Shown here: piece after piece, positions 45,845-53,628 of the stretch | Layout of the letters: every line of letters begins with the position of its first letter | How positions within the stretch are numbered: the first letter of the stretch is position 1 | Origin: Buttiauxella sp035271705 | GTDB lineage: Bacteria > Pseudomonadota > Gammaproteobacteria > Enterobacterales > Enterobacteriaceae | Direction: 5' to 3' | DNA length: 64,000 nucleotides | Assembly (NCBI RefSeq): GCF_035271705.1 | Contig: NZ_DATERI010000094.1 | Location: forward strand, 1-64,000 | Program-made: the position numbers and the translations under genes | The notes under the pieces: model-generated | Seen by the model: only the letters and a program-made list of their open reading frames with translations | Databases searched by the model: none | What the model was told of the DNA's origin: nothing

Positions 45845-45963
45845 AATCCCTCGATAAGACTTTAAATCAGTTATTCAGCTTTTTCCGGTAGCACTGGCTG
45901 CACTATTCGATCATGATGTTTTATGTCAGGATCTGTTTCCAAAGCAGCATGTTAAGGTACTCA

Positions 45964-46524
45964 ATGAAAAAGATAGTTTTAGCTGTAGCCTTGATGCTCA
46001 GTGGTTTAGTGGTGGGGTGTAACCAGCTAACGCAATACACTGTCAGTGAACAAGAAATCAACCAAGCGCTGCAAAAACGTAATAATTTCTCTAAAGACAT
46101 TGGCCTACCCGGTGTTGCCGATGCCCATATTGTTTTAACTAATTTATCCAGTGCGATTGGCCGTGAAGAAGCGAATAAAGTCACGTTAACCGGGGATGCT
46201 AACCTTGAGATGACTTCGCTGTTTGGTAATCAAAAAGCCAACATCAAACTGAAACTCAAAGCGTTGCCAACCTTCAATAAAGAGCAAGGTGCTATCTATT
46301 TGCAAGAAATGGAAGTCGTAGACGCGACCGTTGAGCCTGAGAAAATGCAGACCATCGTCCAGACTATCATTCCTTATCTGAATCAGTCGTTACGCAATTA
46401 CTTCAACCAGCAACCGGCTTACGTTTTGGGTGAAGATCGTAGTACCGGTGAAAACCTGGCTAAAAAATACGCCAAAGGTATTGAAGTTAAACCCGGACAA
46501 ATTGTTATCCCTTACACTGAGTAA
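45964..46524 (+). CDS. yceB: Lipoprotein YceB
   Basis: A 186-residue DUF1439 lipoprotein. The signal peptide ends in LVVGC with Cys19 as lipidation site (MKKIVLAVALMLSGLVVGCNQ). The start at 45964 gives the E. coli length. Function not established. Confidence 0.94.
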   Translation: MKKIVLAVALMLSGLVVGCNQLTQYTVSEQEINQALQKRNNFSKDIGLPGVADAHIVLTNLSSAIGREEANKVTLTGDANLEMTSLFGNQKANIKLKLKALPTFNKEQGAIYLQEMEVVDATVEPEKMQTIVQTIIPYLNQSLRNYFNQQPAYVLGEDRSTGENLAKKYAKGIEVKPGQIVIPYTE

Positions 46525-46535
46525 CGCTTTCTATA

Positions 46536-46557
46536 CGGGGGAGGACTCCTCCTCCCC
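46536..46557 (+). terminator. GC-rich hairpin after yceB
   Basis: GGGGAGGA-CTCC-TCCTCCCC, 12 bases after the yceB stop codon. No T run follows, so termination is not certain. Confidence 0.5.
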
Positions 46558-46573
46558 AATAAAATGGTGCAAA

Positions 46574-46637
46574 GCAAAACGTTTGCGCTTATCCTTTGTG
46601 TCCGGCACAAATCATCGTTAAACCCTTCCTAGCCGGA
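46574..46637 (+). promoter_or_regulatory. pyrC promoter, PurR-like site and translational-control hairpin
   Basis: GCAAAACGTTTGC at 46574-46586 has one perfect and one shifted half of a PurR operator. In the leader, TCCGGC (46601-46606) is complementary to GCCGGA (46632-46637), which includes the GGAG ribosome site nine bases before the pyrC ATG. E. coli pyrC is known to be controlled by pyrimidine-dependent start-site switching that makes long, hairpin-forming transcripts; the parts needed are all here. Confidence 0.75.
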
Positions 46638-46645
46638 GCACTTTC

Positions 46646-47692
46646 ATGACCGTATTACCTCAGGTATTAAAAATTCGCCGCCCAGACGACTGGCATGTTC
46701 ACCTGCGTGATGGTGAGATGTTAAAAACGGTGGTGCCTTATACCAGCGAAATTTATGGTCGCGCAATCGTCATGCCAAACCTTGTGCCACCAGTAATAAC
46801 GGTCGAAGCCGCAATTGCCTATCGCCAGCGTATTCTGGATGCCGTACCGCAAGGGCATAATTTCGAGCCTTTGATGACCTGCTATCTCACCGACTCTTTA
46901 GACCCGAATGAAGTTGAGCGTGGGTTTAATGAAGGCGTGTTTACCGCAGCAAAACTCTATCCTGCCAATGCGACCACTAACTCAAGCCATGGTGTTACCA
47001 GCACTGCCGCGATTTTACCGGTACTTGAGCGTATGCAAAAAATCGGCATGCCGCTGCTTATCCACGGCGAAGTGACTCATGCTGATATTGATATTTTTGA
47101 CCGTGAGGCGCGTTTCATTGAAACCGTCATGGAACCGCTTCGCCAACAATTGCCGGAACTGAAAGTGGTGTTCGAACACATCACGACCAAAGATGCTGCG
47201 CAGTATGTGAAGGAAGGAAATTCCCTGTTGGGCGCGACTATTACGCCACAGCACCTGATGTTTAACCGCAACCACATGCTGGTTGGCGGTGTGCGCCCTC
47301 ACCTGTATTGCTTGCCGATTTTAAAACGCAGTATCCATCAGGAAGCGTTACGCGAACTGGTTGCCAGCGGATGTGACCGTGTATTCCTCGGCACAGATTC
47401 CGCACCACACGCGCGTCATCGTAAAGAAGCAAGCTGTGGTTGTGCGGGTTGCTTTAACGCCCCGTCTGCTCTGGGTGCTTACGCGACTGTCTTTGAAGAA
47501 ATGAACGCCCTTGACCACTTTGAAGCCTTCACTTCGCTCAATGGCCCACGTTTCTATGGCCTGCCAGTAAACGAAGAATCCATTGAACTGGAGCGTACTC
47601 CAGTGCAAATGCCAGAAACTATCGCCACTAGCGACGACAGCATCGTGCCGTTCCTCGCGGGTGAGCAAGTCAACTGGTCAGTAAAAGCTTAA
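46646..47692 (+). CDS. pyrC: Dihydroorotase PyrC
   Basis: A 348-residue class II dihydroorotase that interconverts carbamoyl aspartate and dihydroorotate in pyrimidine synthesis. DDWHVHLRDG holds the first two zinc-binding histidines (His17, His19), and AAKLYPANATTNS holds the carbamylated lysine. HRKEAS and GTDSAPHAR complete the site. Same length as E. coli PyrC. Confidence 0.97.
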   Translation: MTVLPQVLKIRRPDDWHVHLRDGEMLKTVVPYTSEIYGRAIVMPNLVPPVITVEAAIAYRQRILDAVPQGHNFEPLMTCYLTDSLDPNEVERGFNEGVFTAAKLYPANATTNSSHGVTSTAAILPVLERMQKIGMPLLIHGEVTHADIDIFDREARFIETVMEPLRQQLPELKVVFEHITTKDAAQYVKEGNSLLGATITPQHLMFNRNHMLVGGVRPHLYCLPILKRSIHQEALRELVASGCDRVFLGTDSAPHARHRKEASCGCAGCFNAPSALGAYATVFEEMNALDHFEAFTSLNGPRFYGLPVNEESIELERTPVQMPETIATSDDSIVPFLAGEQVNWSVKA

Positions 47693-47727
47693 ATTTAACG
47701 CCCTCTGTTGCATACCCAGCAATATAG

Positions 47728-47743
47728 CTGTATAAATATCCAG
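47728..47743 (+). promoter_or_regulatory. LexA box of dinI
   Basis: CTGTATAAATATCCAG fits the SOS consensus CTGT-N8-ACAG with one mismatch, and closely resembles the E. coli dinI operator. It is 218 bases upstream of the dinI ATG, unusually far because an ERIC element lies in between. Confidence 0.85.
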
Positions 47744-47757
47744 TATATTATTAACTC

Positions 47758-47940
47758 TAAATAATTCGAGTTGCATCGCGGCGGCAAGAGAACGACAAAT
47801 TCGTCGGTAACGAATTTGACCAGCCAGAGGCTGGCCTCCGGTGAGAGACAGGATGTCTCTCATTAATCACGATGAGCTTACATAGGTAAGTGATTCGTGT
47901 GAGTGAACGTCGCCAACAAAGGGGCAACTTGAAGTATGAC
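47758..47940. repeat. Long ERIC repeat with ~70-bp insert in the dinI leader
   Basis: The ends AATAATTCGAGTTGCA and CAACTTGAAGTATGAC and the core GAGCTTACATAGGTAAGTGA are ERIC. About 70 extra bases (near 47790-47860) are inserted, made of three small hairpins: AAATTCGT/ACGAATTT, CAGCC/GGCTG and GAGAGAC/GTCTCTC. The element lies between the LexA box and the dinI ribosome site. ERIC copies with internal insertions of about this size have been reported in other enterobacteria. Confidence 0.9.
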
Positions 47941-47960
47941 GGGTTCTACAGGGGGCTGTT

Positions 47961-48206
47961 ATGCGTATTGAAGTCACTATTGCCAAAACTACATCTCTGC
48001 CATCAGGCGCTATTGATGCGCTTGCTAACGAATTGTCACGCCGAATTACTCAGCATTACCCTGAAAACGAAAACCACGTTCAGGTGCGTTATGCTGCTGC
48101 CAATAATTTGTCGGTGTTAGGCGCCAGTAAAGAAGATCGCGAACGTATTAGTGAAATATTGCAAGAGACCTGGGAAAGCGCTGACGACTGGTTTGCTGCG
48201 GATTAA
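47961..48206 (+). CDS. dinI: DNA damage-inducible protein I (DinI)
   Basis: An 81-residue RecA-filament modulator of the SOS response. RISEILQETWESADDWF near the C-terminus is the acidic RecA-mimic helix. Same length as the E. coli protein. AGGGGGCTGTT precedes the ATG. SOS control is indicated by an upstream LexA box, but the leader is lengthened by an ERIC. Confidence 0.97.
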   Translation: MRIEVTIAKTTSLPSGAIDALANELSRRITQHYPENENHVQVRYAAANNLSVLGASKEDRERISEILQETWESADDWFAAD

Positions 48207-48284
48207 AAAATCATCATGAAAGGGGGTCGACTTAATATTGAGTCGCCGCTTATTTCAGGTAAAAAATTCCCTCGTTGTTTTTAT

Positions 48285-48310
48285 GCCGGGTGTCGCCATC
48301 CGGTTTTTTT
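48285..48310 (+). terminator. Rho-independent terminator of dinI
   Basis: GCCGGGTG-TCGC-CATCCGGT hairpin (one G-T pair) followed by a run of seven T. Confidence 0.88.
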
Positions 48311-48324
48311 CGTCCATTTTAGCC

Positions 48325-48342
48325 AAAATAATTCGAGTTGCA
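48325..48342. repeat. Solo ERIC terminus
   Basis: AAAATAATTCGAGTTGCA is the terminal segment of ERIC with no recognisable core or opposite end nearby. Probably a deletion remnant. Confidence 0.6.
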
Positions 48343-48550
48343 TGCAAGCAAACTCAGAACTCTCTGATTCAAAAAAGAATAAAACGCCTAAAAAACACCC
48401 AATCGAACCCTTTGATGTAAAAAAAGTGTTGCAGGGTATTTATTTCTCGATCGAATTAGCTTATTCATGGATATACTTAACTGGCTTCACATTAAACAAG
48501 CATTAAACCTCGCGAACCGTTGTCTTAACACACGTATAAAAGGGGTTCTG

Positions 48551-48805
48551 ATGGAAAAAAATAGTGATGTTATCCAGACCCATCCCCTTGTTGGATGGGA
48601 CATCAGCACCGTAGATAGCTATGACGCGCTGATGCTTCGCCTGCACTACCTGACCTCCAATACGCAAAAGCACGAAGAAACTGAAATCGGTCAAACTTTA
48701 TGGCTGACTACGGATGTTGCCCGGCAATTTATATCAATTCTTGAAGCCGGCATTGCTAAGATTGAATCTAGTGATTACCAGGTAAACGATTATCGTAAGC
48801 ATTGA
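48551..48805 (+). CDS. bssS: Biofilm formation regulator BssS
   Basis: An 84-residue protein nearly identical to E. coli BssS/YceP (VIQTHPLVGWDISTVDSYDALMLRLHYLT; LWLTTDVARQFISILEAGIAKIES). Linked in E. coli to biofilm formation and indole/AI-2 signalling; molecular role unclear. The start at 48551 follows AAAAGGGGTTCTG; the longer frame from 48467 is not supported. Confidence 0.95.
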   Translation: MEKNSDVIQTHPLVGWDISTVDSYDALMLRLHYLTSNTQKHEETEIGQTLWLTTDVARQFISILEAGIAKIESSDYQVNDYRKH

Positions 48806-48829
48806 TTGCCGATGCTACCCAAATAACGC

Positions 48830-48856
48830 AAGGCACCGTTGAGGTGCCTTTTTTAT
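48830..48856 (+). terminator. Rho-independent terminator of bssS
   Basis: AAGGCACC-GTTG-AGGTGCCTT followed by TTTTATT, 25 bases after the bssS stop codon. Confidence 0.92.
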
Positions 48857-48935
48857 TCTTCAGGTTTTGCTCAATTGCCAATAAACCGAGAATTAATTAC
48901 CCTGCTATATAATTTTTGTCAGAGAGAAAAGCGCC

Positions 48936-50054
48936 ATGCATTATGATCTTATCATTGTAGGAAGTGGTTCTGTGGGTGCCGCCGCGGGGTGCTATGCAAC
49001 ACATTCCGGCTTGAACGTCCTGATGATCGATAGCTACCATCCCCCACATCAGCAAGGTAGCCACCACGGCGATACACGCCTGATGCGCCATGCCTATGGC
49101 GAAGGGGAAAAATATGTCCCACTGGTGTTACGCGCACAGGCACTTTGGGATGCGTTGCAAGAAATCAGCGGCAAGAAAGTGTTCCATCGCACTGGCGTGA
49201 TTCATATCGGCCCGGCTGATTCAGCGTTTATCTCCACAGTGCAGCGCAGCGCGCAAAATTGGTCGCTACCGCTTGAAACATTAAGCGATGAAGACGTGAT
49301 GACCCGCTGGCCAGAAATATCCGTTCCCGAAAATTATCTCGGTCTGTATGAGCCAAATGCTGGCGTGCTGCGTAGCGATCTGGCGGTTGAAACCTATATT
49401 CGCCTGGCAAACGAGGGAGGGTGTGCTCAGCTGTTTAATTGCCCGGTGACCGAAATTCGCCATACCGCTTCCGGTGTCGTCGTCAACACACCGGAAGGTG
49501 AATTCACGGCGAGTAAACTGTTAGTCAGTGCCGGAACCTGGGTCACTAAATTGTTACCTGAACTGCCCATCACCCCGGTGCGCAAAATTTTCAGTTGGCA
49601 TCAAGCGGATGGGCGCTACAGTGAAAAAAACCATTTCCCTGCTTTTACCGCCCAACTACCCGATGGCAGCCATTATTACGGTTTCCCTGCGGGGGAGGAT
49701 AACGAGCTAAAGCTGGGCAAACATGATGGGGGCCAGCAGATAAGCGAGCCACAACAGCGCAAACCGTTTGGTGCAATCGCCACGGACGGAAGTGAAGCGT
49801 TCAACTTCTTACGCCAGATAATGCCCGGGGTTGGCGTCTGCATGCATGGGGCTGCCTGTACGTACGATATGTCACCGGATGAAGATTTTATTATTGATAC
49901 CCTTCCCGGCCATGACAACACGCTGGTGATTACCGGGCTAAGCGGACACGGATTTAAGTTCGCCTCAGTGCTTGGGGAGATTGCCTGTCAGTTTGCACTC
50001 GGCAAAGAGTCGAGCTTCGACCTCACGCCATTTTCACTGGCACGCTTTAAATAG
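48936..50054 (+). CDS. solA: N-methyl-L-tryptophan oxidase SolA
   Basis: A 372-residue flavoprotein of the monomeric sarcosine oxidase family. The N-terminal dinucleotide motif is LIIVGSGSVGAAAGCYATHSG; near the C-terminus HGAACTYDMSPDEDF holds the cysteine expected to bind FAD covalently. Same length as E. coli SolA. Confidence 0.96.
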   Translation: MHYDLIIVGSGSVGAAAGCYATHSGLNVLMIDSYHPPHQQGSHHGDTRLMRHAYGEGEKYVPLVLRAQALWDALQEISGKKVFHRTGVIHIGPADSAFISTVQRSAQNWSLPLETLSDEDVMTRWPEISVPENYLGLYEPNAGVLRSDLAVETYIRLANEGGCAQLFNCPVTEIRHTASGVVVNTPEGEFTASKLLVSAGTWVTKLLPELPITPVRKIFSWHQADGRYSEKNHFPAFTAQLPDGSHYYGFPAGEDNELKLGKHDGGQQISEPQQRKPFGAIATDGSEAFNFLRQIMPGVGVCMHGAACTYDMSPDEDFIIDTLPGHDNTLVITGLSGHGFKFASVLGEIACQFALGKESSFDLTPFSLARFK

Positions 50055-50082
50055 CGACGGGTTTGAAGCGATAATATTTAAC

Positions 50083-50128
50083 CGGATGGACGTTGCTTAC
50101 TACGACAGACGTAAGCCACATATCATCC
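50083..50128. repeat. Hairpin after solA
   Basis: TAACCGGATG and CATCCGGTTA are inverted repeats enclosing an inner pair GCTTAC/GTAAGC, 30 bases after solA. May end or stabilise the transcript. Confidence 0.55.
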
Positions 50129-50147
50129 GGTTAGATTAGGCAGAATG

Positions 50148-50192
50148 TGTTACCTATGTGGCCGGTCTGATCTGTAACCTATGTGACCGGTC
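50148..50192. mobile_element. Possible insertion-sequence terminus remnant
   Basis: Two direct copies of TGTWACCTATGTGRCCGGTC (50148-50167 and 50173-50192), 25 bases apart and 18 of 20 bases identical. Tandem motifs of this style are seen at the ends of some IS elements; I could not name the family with confidence. No transposase frame is present. It lies exactly where K-12 has yceO-yceJ-yceI. Confidence 0.45.
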
Positions 50193-50220
50193 ATACCGTG
50201 AGCGACACCCACCCTTTTTG

Positions 50221-51270
50221 TTACTCGGGGTCGGGGATCCCTAAGGTCGTGTTCAACGCGCCGCGGGATTTGTTGAAAATCTTATTTCCGTTTTCTCGTC
50301 CTGCACGACGACGACGCTGTTCTTCTGGAGAAAGTGCCAGTTCTTCACGGCAAATTTCACTACAGCATCCGGCAAACTTATCAGCACAACTCGGGCACTG
50401 AATAAACAGCAGATGGCAGCCGTCATTTTTGCAATTGGTATGGCTGTCGCAAGATGTGCCGCACTGATGGCAATGGGCAATCACATCATCGGAAATGCGC
50501 TCGCCCATTCGCTCGTCAAAAACAAAGTTCTTCCCGACAAAACGCACCGGAATACCTTGTTCACGCGCACGTCTCGCGTACTCGATAATCCCGCCTTCAA
50601 TATGATAGACATTCTTGAAGCCGTTATGCAGCATCCAGGCACTGGCTTTTTCACAGCGGATCCCACCGGTGCAATACATGACAATTTTCTTGTCTTTGTC
50701 TTCCTGCAACATGTCGACCGCTTTCGGCAACTGCTCACGGAAGGTGTCCGCTGGGATCTCCACCGCATCCTGGAAATGGCCCACTTCGTATTCGTAATGG
50801 TTGCGCATGTCGATAAACACCGCTTCCGGGTCGTCGAGCATTGCGTTAACGTCTGCGGCTTTGAGATAAGCGCCAACATTGCTGGCATCAAAAGACGGGT
50901 CATCAATCCCGTCCGCGACAATACGGTCACGAACTTTCATGCGTAATACCCAAAACGATTTGCCGTCGTCTTCAAGTGCAATATTCAGTCGTACGCCATT
51001 GAGTGCAGGATGGAAACCATAAAGTGTTTCGCGAAATGCATCCACACGGCTTTGTGGGACGCTGATTTGCGCATTAATCCCTTCATGGGCGAGATAAACA
51101 CGGCCAAATACATTTAGTGATGTAAACGCTTGATACAGCGCATCACGTGTCGTTTGAGGTTCTTCAATGGTGAAATACTTATAGAATGAGATTGTGGTGC
51201 GTGACTCAGTTTCAGCCAACATGCGCACGCGCAATTCATCATTCGATATGCGGTTGTGTAACACTGGCAT
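50221..51270 (-). CDS. trhO: tRNA uridine(34) hydroxylase TrhO
   Basis: A 349-residue rhodanese-family enzyme that makes 5-hydroxyuridine at tRNA position 34 in an oxygen-dependent way. The rhodanese loop CTGGIRCEKASAWML holds the catalytic cysteine, and a C-terminal zinc-like cluster (CHQCGTSCDSHTNCKNDGCHLLFIQCPSC) is present. Nearly the same length as E. coli YceA/TrhO (350). Neighbour genes yceI and lpxL of K-12 are missing on the two sides. Confidence 0.96.
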   Translation of the reverse strand: MPVLHNRISNDELRVRMLAETESRTTISFYKYFTIEEPQTTRDALYQAFTSLNVFGRVYLAHEGINAQISVPQSRVDAFRETLYGFHPALNGVRLNIALEDDGKSFWVLRMKVRDRIVADGIDDPSFDASNVGAYLKAADVNAMLDDPEAVFIDMRNHYEYEVGHFQDAVEIPADTFREQLPKAVDMLQEDKDKKIVMYCTGGIRCEKASAWMLHNGFKNVYHIEGGIIEYARRAREQGIPVRFVGKNFVFDERMGERISDDVIAHCHQCGTSCDSHTNCKNDGCHLLFIQCPSCADKFAGCCSEICREELALSPEEQRRRRAGRENGNKIFNKSRGALNTTLGIPDPE

Positions 51271-51471
51271 GGTGTTCGCTCGGCAATCGTTGAAAAAAAG
51301 TGGGCTGCATCATATAGCAATTAACGTTAATTTACATCCCCGCATTTTGCGTAACATTTCCCTCATTCTAAAGTTGTGTTTCAGAAACATTGTCACACCA
51401 CCATCGACGGGCGCATAATTAGCAAGGTAATAATTACCCAACACATCTTATTTGCACTGACCTGGAGCGTT

Positions 51472-52698
51472 ATGACTCTCCCCGAGAGCACCATTAACTG
51501 GAAACGAAATCTCACCGTTGCTTGGCTTGGGTGTTTTCTTACTGGCGTCGCATTTAGCCTGGTAATGCCCTTCCTGCCCTTGTATGTCGAACATCTTGGC
51601 GTGTCCGGTCACAGCGAGCTGAACATGTGGTCCGGTATCGTTTTCAGCATTACCTTTTTGTTCTCAGCGATAGCATCACCTTTCTGGGGTGGGCTTGCTG
51701 ACCGCAAAGGCCGCAAAATCATGCTGCTGCGTTCAGCCCTGGGGATGTCCATCGTGATGGTGTTGATGGGCTTTGCGAGCAATATCTGGCAATTTCTGGC
51801 GCTGCGTGCACTGCTCGGGCTATTGGGTGGTTTTGTCCCCAACGCCAATGCGCTGATTGCCACTCAGGTTCCGCGCCATAAGAGTGGCTGGGCACTGGGG
51901 ACATTATCGACAGGCGGTGTGAGCGGTGCGCTTCTCGGGCCGATGATCGGTGGTTTTCTGGCGGATACTTACGGCCTGCGGCCGGTGTTTTTCATCACCG
52001 CAGCCGTCCTGTTTACCTGTTTTGTCTTTACACTTTTCTGTATTCGCGAACAATTCACACCCGTGAACAAAAAAGACATGCTACACGCACGCCAGGTGTT
52101 AACGTCGCTCAAAAATCCGCGTCTGGTGCTGAGTTTGTTTGTCACTACTATGATTATTCAGGTCGCTACCGGTTCGATTGCACCGATTTTGACGCTCTAT
52201 GTGCGTGAATTGGCGGGCAATGTCAGCAACCTTGCATTCATCAGCGGCATGATTGCCTCTGTTCCGGGTGTTGCTGCGTTGCTCAGCGCTCCACGGCTGG
52301 GGAAACTTGGGGATAGAATCGGGCCGGAAAGGATTTTAATCTGCGCGCTGGTTATCTCCGTGTTGCTGCTGATCCCGATGTCGATGGTACAAAACCCGTG
52401 GCAGTTGGGCGTGTTACGTTTCCTGCTCGGTGCCGCCGATGGCGCACTGTTGCCTGCAGTACAAACTCTGCTTATCTACAACTCGAGCAATCAAATTGCC
52501 GGGCGTATCTTTAGTTACAACCAGTCATTCCGCGATATTGGAAATGTTACCGGCCCGTTGATGGGTGCCGCCGTTTCAGCAAACTTCGGCTTTCGCACGG
52601 TATTTTTAGTCACCGGCTGCATAGTTCTTTTCAACGCGCTTTACTCCTGGATTAGCCTCAGACGCCCGACCGAACGCGTGAGTATTTCGGGTGACTAA
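51472..52698 (+). CDS. mdtG: MFS multidrug efflux transporter MdtG
   Basis: A 408-residue MFS drug transporter with about 12 membrane segments. GGLADRKGRKIMLLRSALGM is the MFS loop 2-3 motif, and NANALIATQVPRHKSGWALGTLSTGGVSGALLGP is typical of MdtG. The start at 51472 gives the E. coli length; CTGGAGCGTT precedes it. Divergent from trhO with a 201-base gap in which lpxL is absent. Confidence 0.95.
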   Translation: MTLPESTINWKRNLTVAWLGCFLTGVAFSLVMPFLPLYVEHLGVSGHSELNMWSGIVFSITFLFSAIASPFWGGLADRKGRKIMLLRSALGMSIVMVLMGFASNIWQFLALRALLGLLGGFVPNANALIATQVPRHKSGWALGTLSTGGVSGALLGPMIGGFLADTYGLRPVFFITAAVLFTCFVFTLFCIREQFTPVNKKDMLHARQVLTSLKNPRLVLSLFVTTMIIQVATGSIAPILTLYVRELAGNVSNLAFISGMIASVPGVAALLSAPRLGKLGDRIGPERILICALVISVLLLIPMSMVQNPWQLGVLRFLLGAADGALLPAVQTLLIYNSSNQIAGRIFSYNQSFRDIGNVTGPLMGAAVSANFGFRTVFLVTGCIVLFNALYSWISLRRPTERVSISGD

Positions 52699-52745
52699 CT
52701 CCGCAATCCCCAAGCCGCTGTGTGAAATCTGACGGGAATATCCTC

Positions 52746-52859
52746 TCAATAATTCGAGTTACAGGTAGGCGGCCAGGCCGTAAGTCCCCAGGAGCATAGA
52801 TAACTATGTGATTCGGGTGAGTCGAACGCCGCCAACAAAGAGGCAGCTCGAAGTATGAC
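52746..52859. repeat. ERIC repeat between mdtG and msyB
   Basis: Ends ATAATTCGAGTTACAG and GCTCGAAGTATGAC with the core GTCCCCAGGAGCATAGATAACTATGTGATTCGGGTGAG: an ERIC copy about 114 bases long. Starts about 48 bases after the mdtG stop codon. Confidence 0.92.
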
Positions 52860-52960
52860 GAGGATAAATCTCATACTTGCAACTTTGCAAACAGCGTCAA
52901 CAATTAACTTGAAATTGCACCGGAGCCGCGCTCCCTGACCTGTAACAAAAGGAGATTACG

Positions 52961-53335
52961 ATGAGCCTATACGCGACACTGGAAGAGGCCATTGATGCCG
53001 CACGCGAACTTTTCCTTGTAGAGCACCCTGAACTTGATGAAGAGAGTGCCAGTGTTCAGCAACTGAACATTCAGAAGTACATTCTTCAGGACGGCGATAT
53101 TATGTGGCAGGCCGAGTTCTTTGCTGATGACAGCGAGGATGGGGAATGTTTGCCGATGGTCAGTGGTGAAGCAGCACAAAGCGTCTTTGATGGCGATTTC
53201 GACGAAATTGAGTTACGCCAGGAATGGATTGAAGAGAATACGCTGCATGAATGGGACGAAGGTGAATTTCAACTTGAGCCGCCTCTGGATACCGAGGAAG
53301 GGCAGGCTGCGGCTGATGAATGGGATGAACGATAG
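52961..53335 (+). CDS. msyB: Acidic protein MsyB
   Basis: A 124-residue highly acidic protein, same length as E. coli MsyB (MSLYATLEEAIDAARELFLVEHPELDEESA; IEENTLHEWDEGEFQLEPPLDTEE). In E. coli it was found as a multicopy suppressor of secY and secA defects. AAAGGAGATTACG precedes the ATG. Convergent with yceK. Confidence 0.95.
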   Translation: MSLYATLEEAIDAARELFLVEHPELDEESASVQQLNIQKYILQDGDIMWQAEFFADDSEDGECLPMVSGEAAQSVFDGDFDEIELRQEWIEENTLHEWDEGEFQLEPPLDTEEGQAAADEWDER

Positions 53336-53338
53336 AAT

Positions 53339-53569
53339 TTATTCGTAAGGTCCATGACTGGCGTCAATCGGCAGTAACAGTGTATCGAAGACCAGTGAAA
53401 AAGGTAAATCGAGCACTGTGATATAGCGCCAGGCACTGTTACGCACATCCCACTGCACACCGGGGTAATACTGGTTACCATGTCCCTGCCCCGGTAAAGC
53501 ACGACTAATAATACTGCCGCAGCCACTCAGCAAGCAGGCCAATAACGCGACCACAAAGATTCTTATCAC
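53339..53569 (-). CDS. yceK: DUF1375 lipoprotein YceK
   Basis: A 76-residue small lipoprotein. LLSGC places the lipidation site at Cys17 (MIRIFVVALLACLLSGCGS). VLDLPFSLVFDTLLLPIDA is the DUF1375 signature. Function unknown. Lies downstream of opgH and three bases from the msyB stop codon. Confidence 0.93.
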   Translation of the reverse strand: MIRIFVVALLACLLSGCGSIISRALPGQGHGNQYYPGVQWDVRNSAWRYITVLDLPFSLVFDTLLLPIDASHGPYE

Positions 53570-53628
53570 TCTGTTACTCCCAAAAAAATACCGACCCGAA
53601 GGTCGGCATTGTGATTGTGTCTGCCGTG

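Larger units (their letters stand above)
48207..48550. other. dinI-bssS intergenic region
   Basis: 344 bases. It holds the dinI terminator (48285-48310), a lone ERIC terminus (48325-48342), and presumably the bssS promoter. Short open frames here (such as 48216-48506) show no family resemblance, lack ribosome sites and cross the terminator, so no gene is called. Confidence 0.7.

Noticed and set aside
48216..48506. 96-residue open frame between dinI and bssS
   Set aside because: It runs through the dinI terminator and an ERIC fragment; lysine/asparagine-rich, low-complexity translation.
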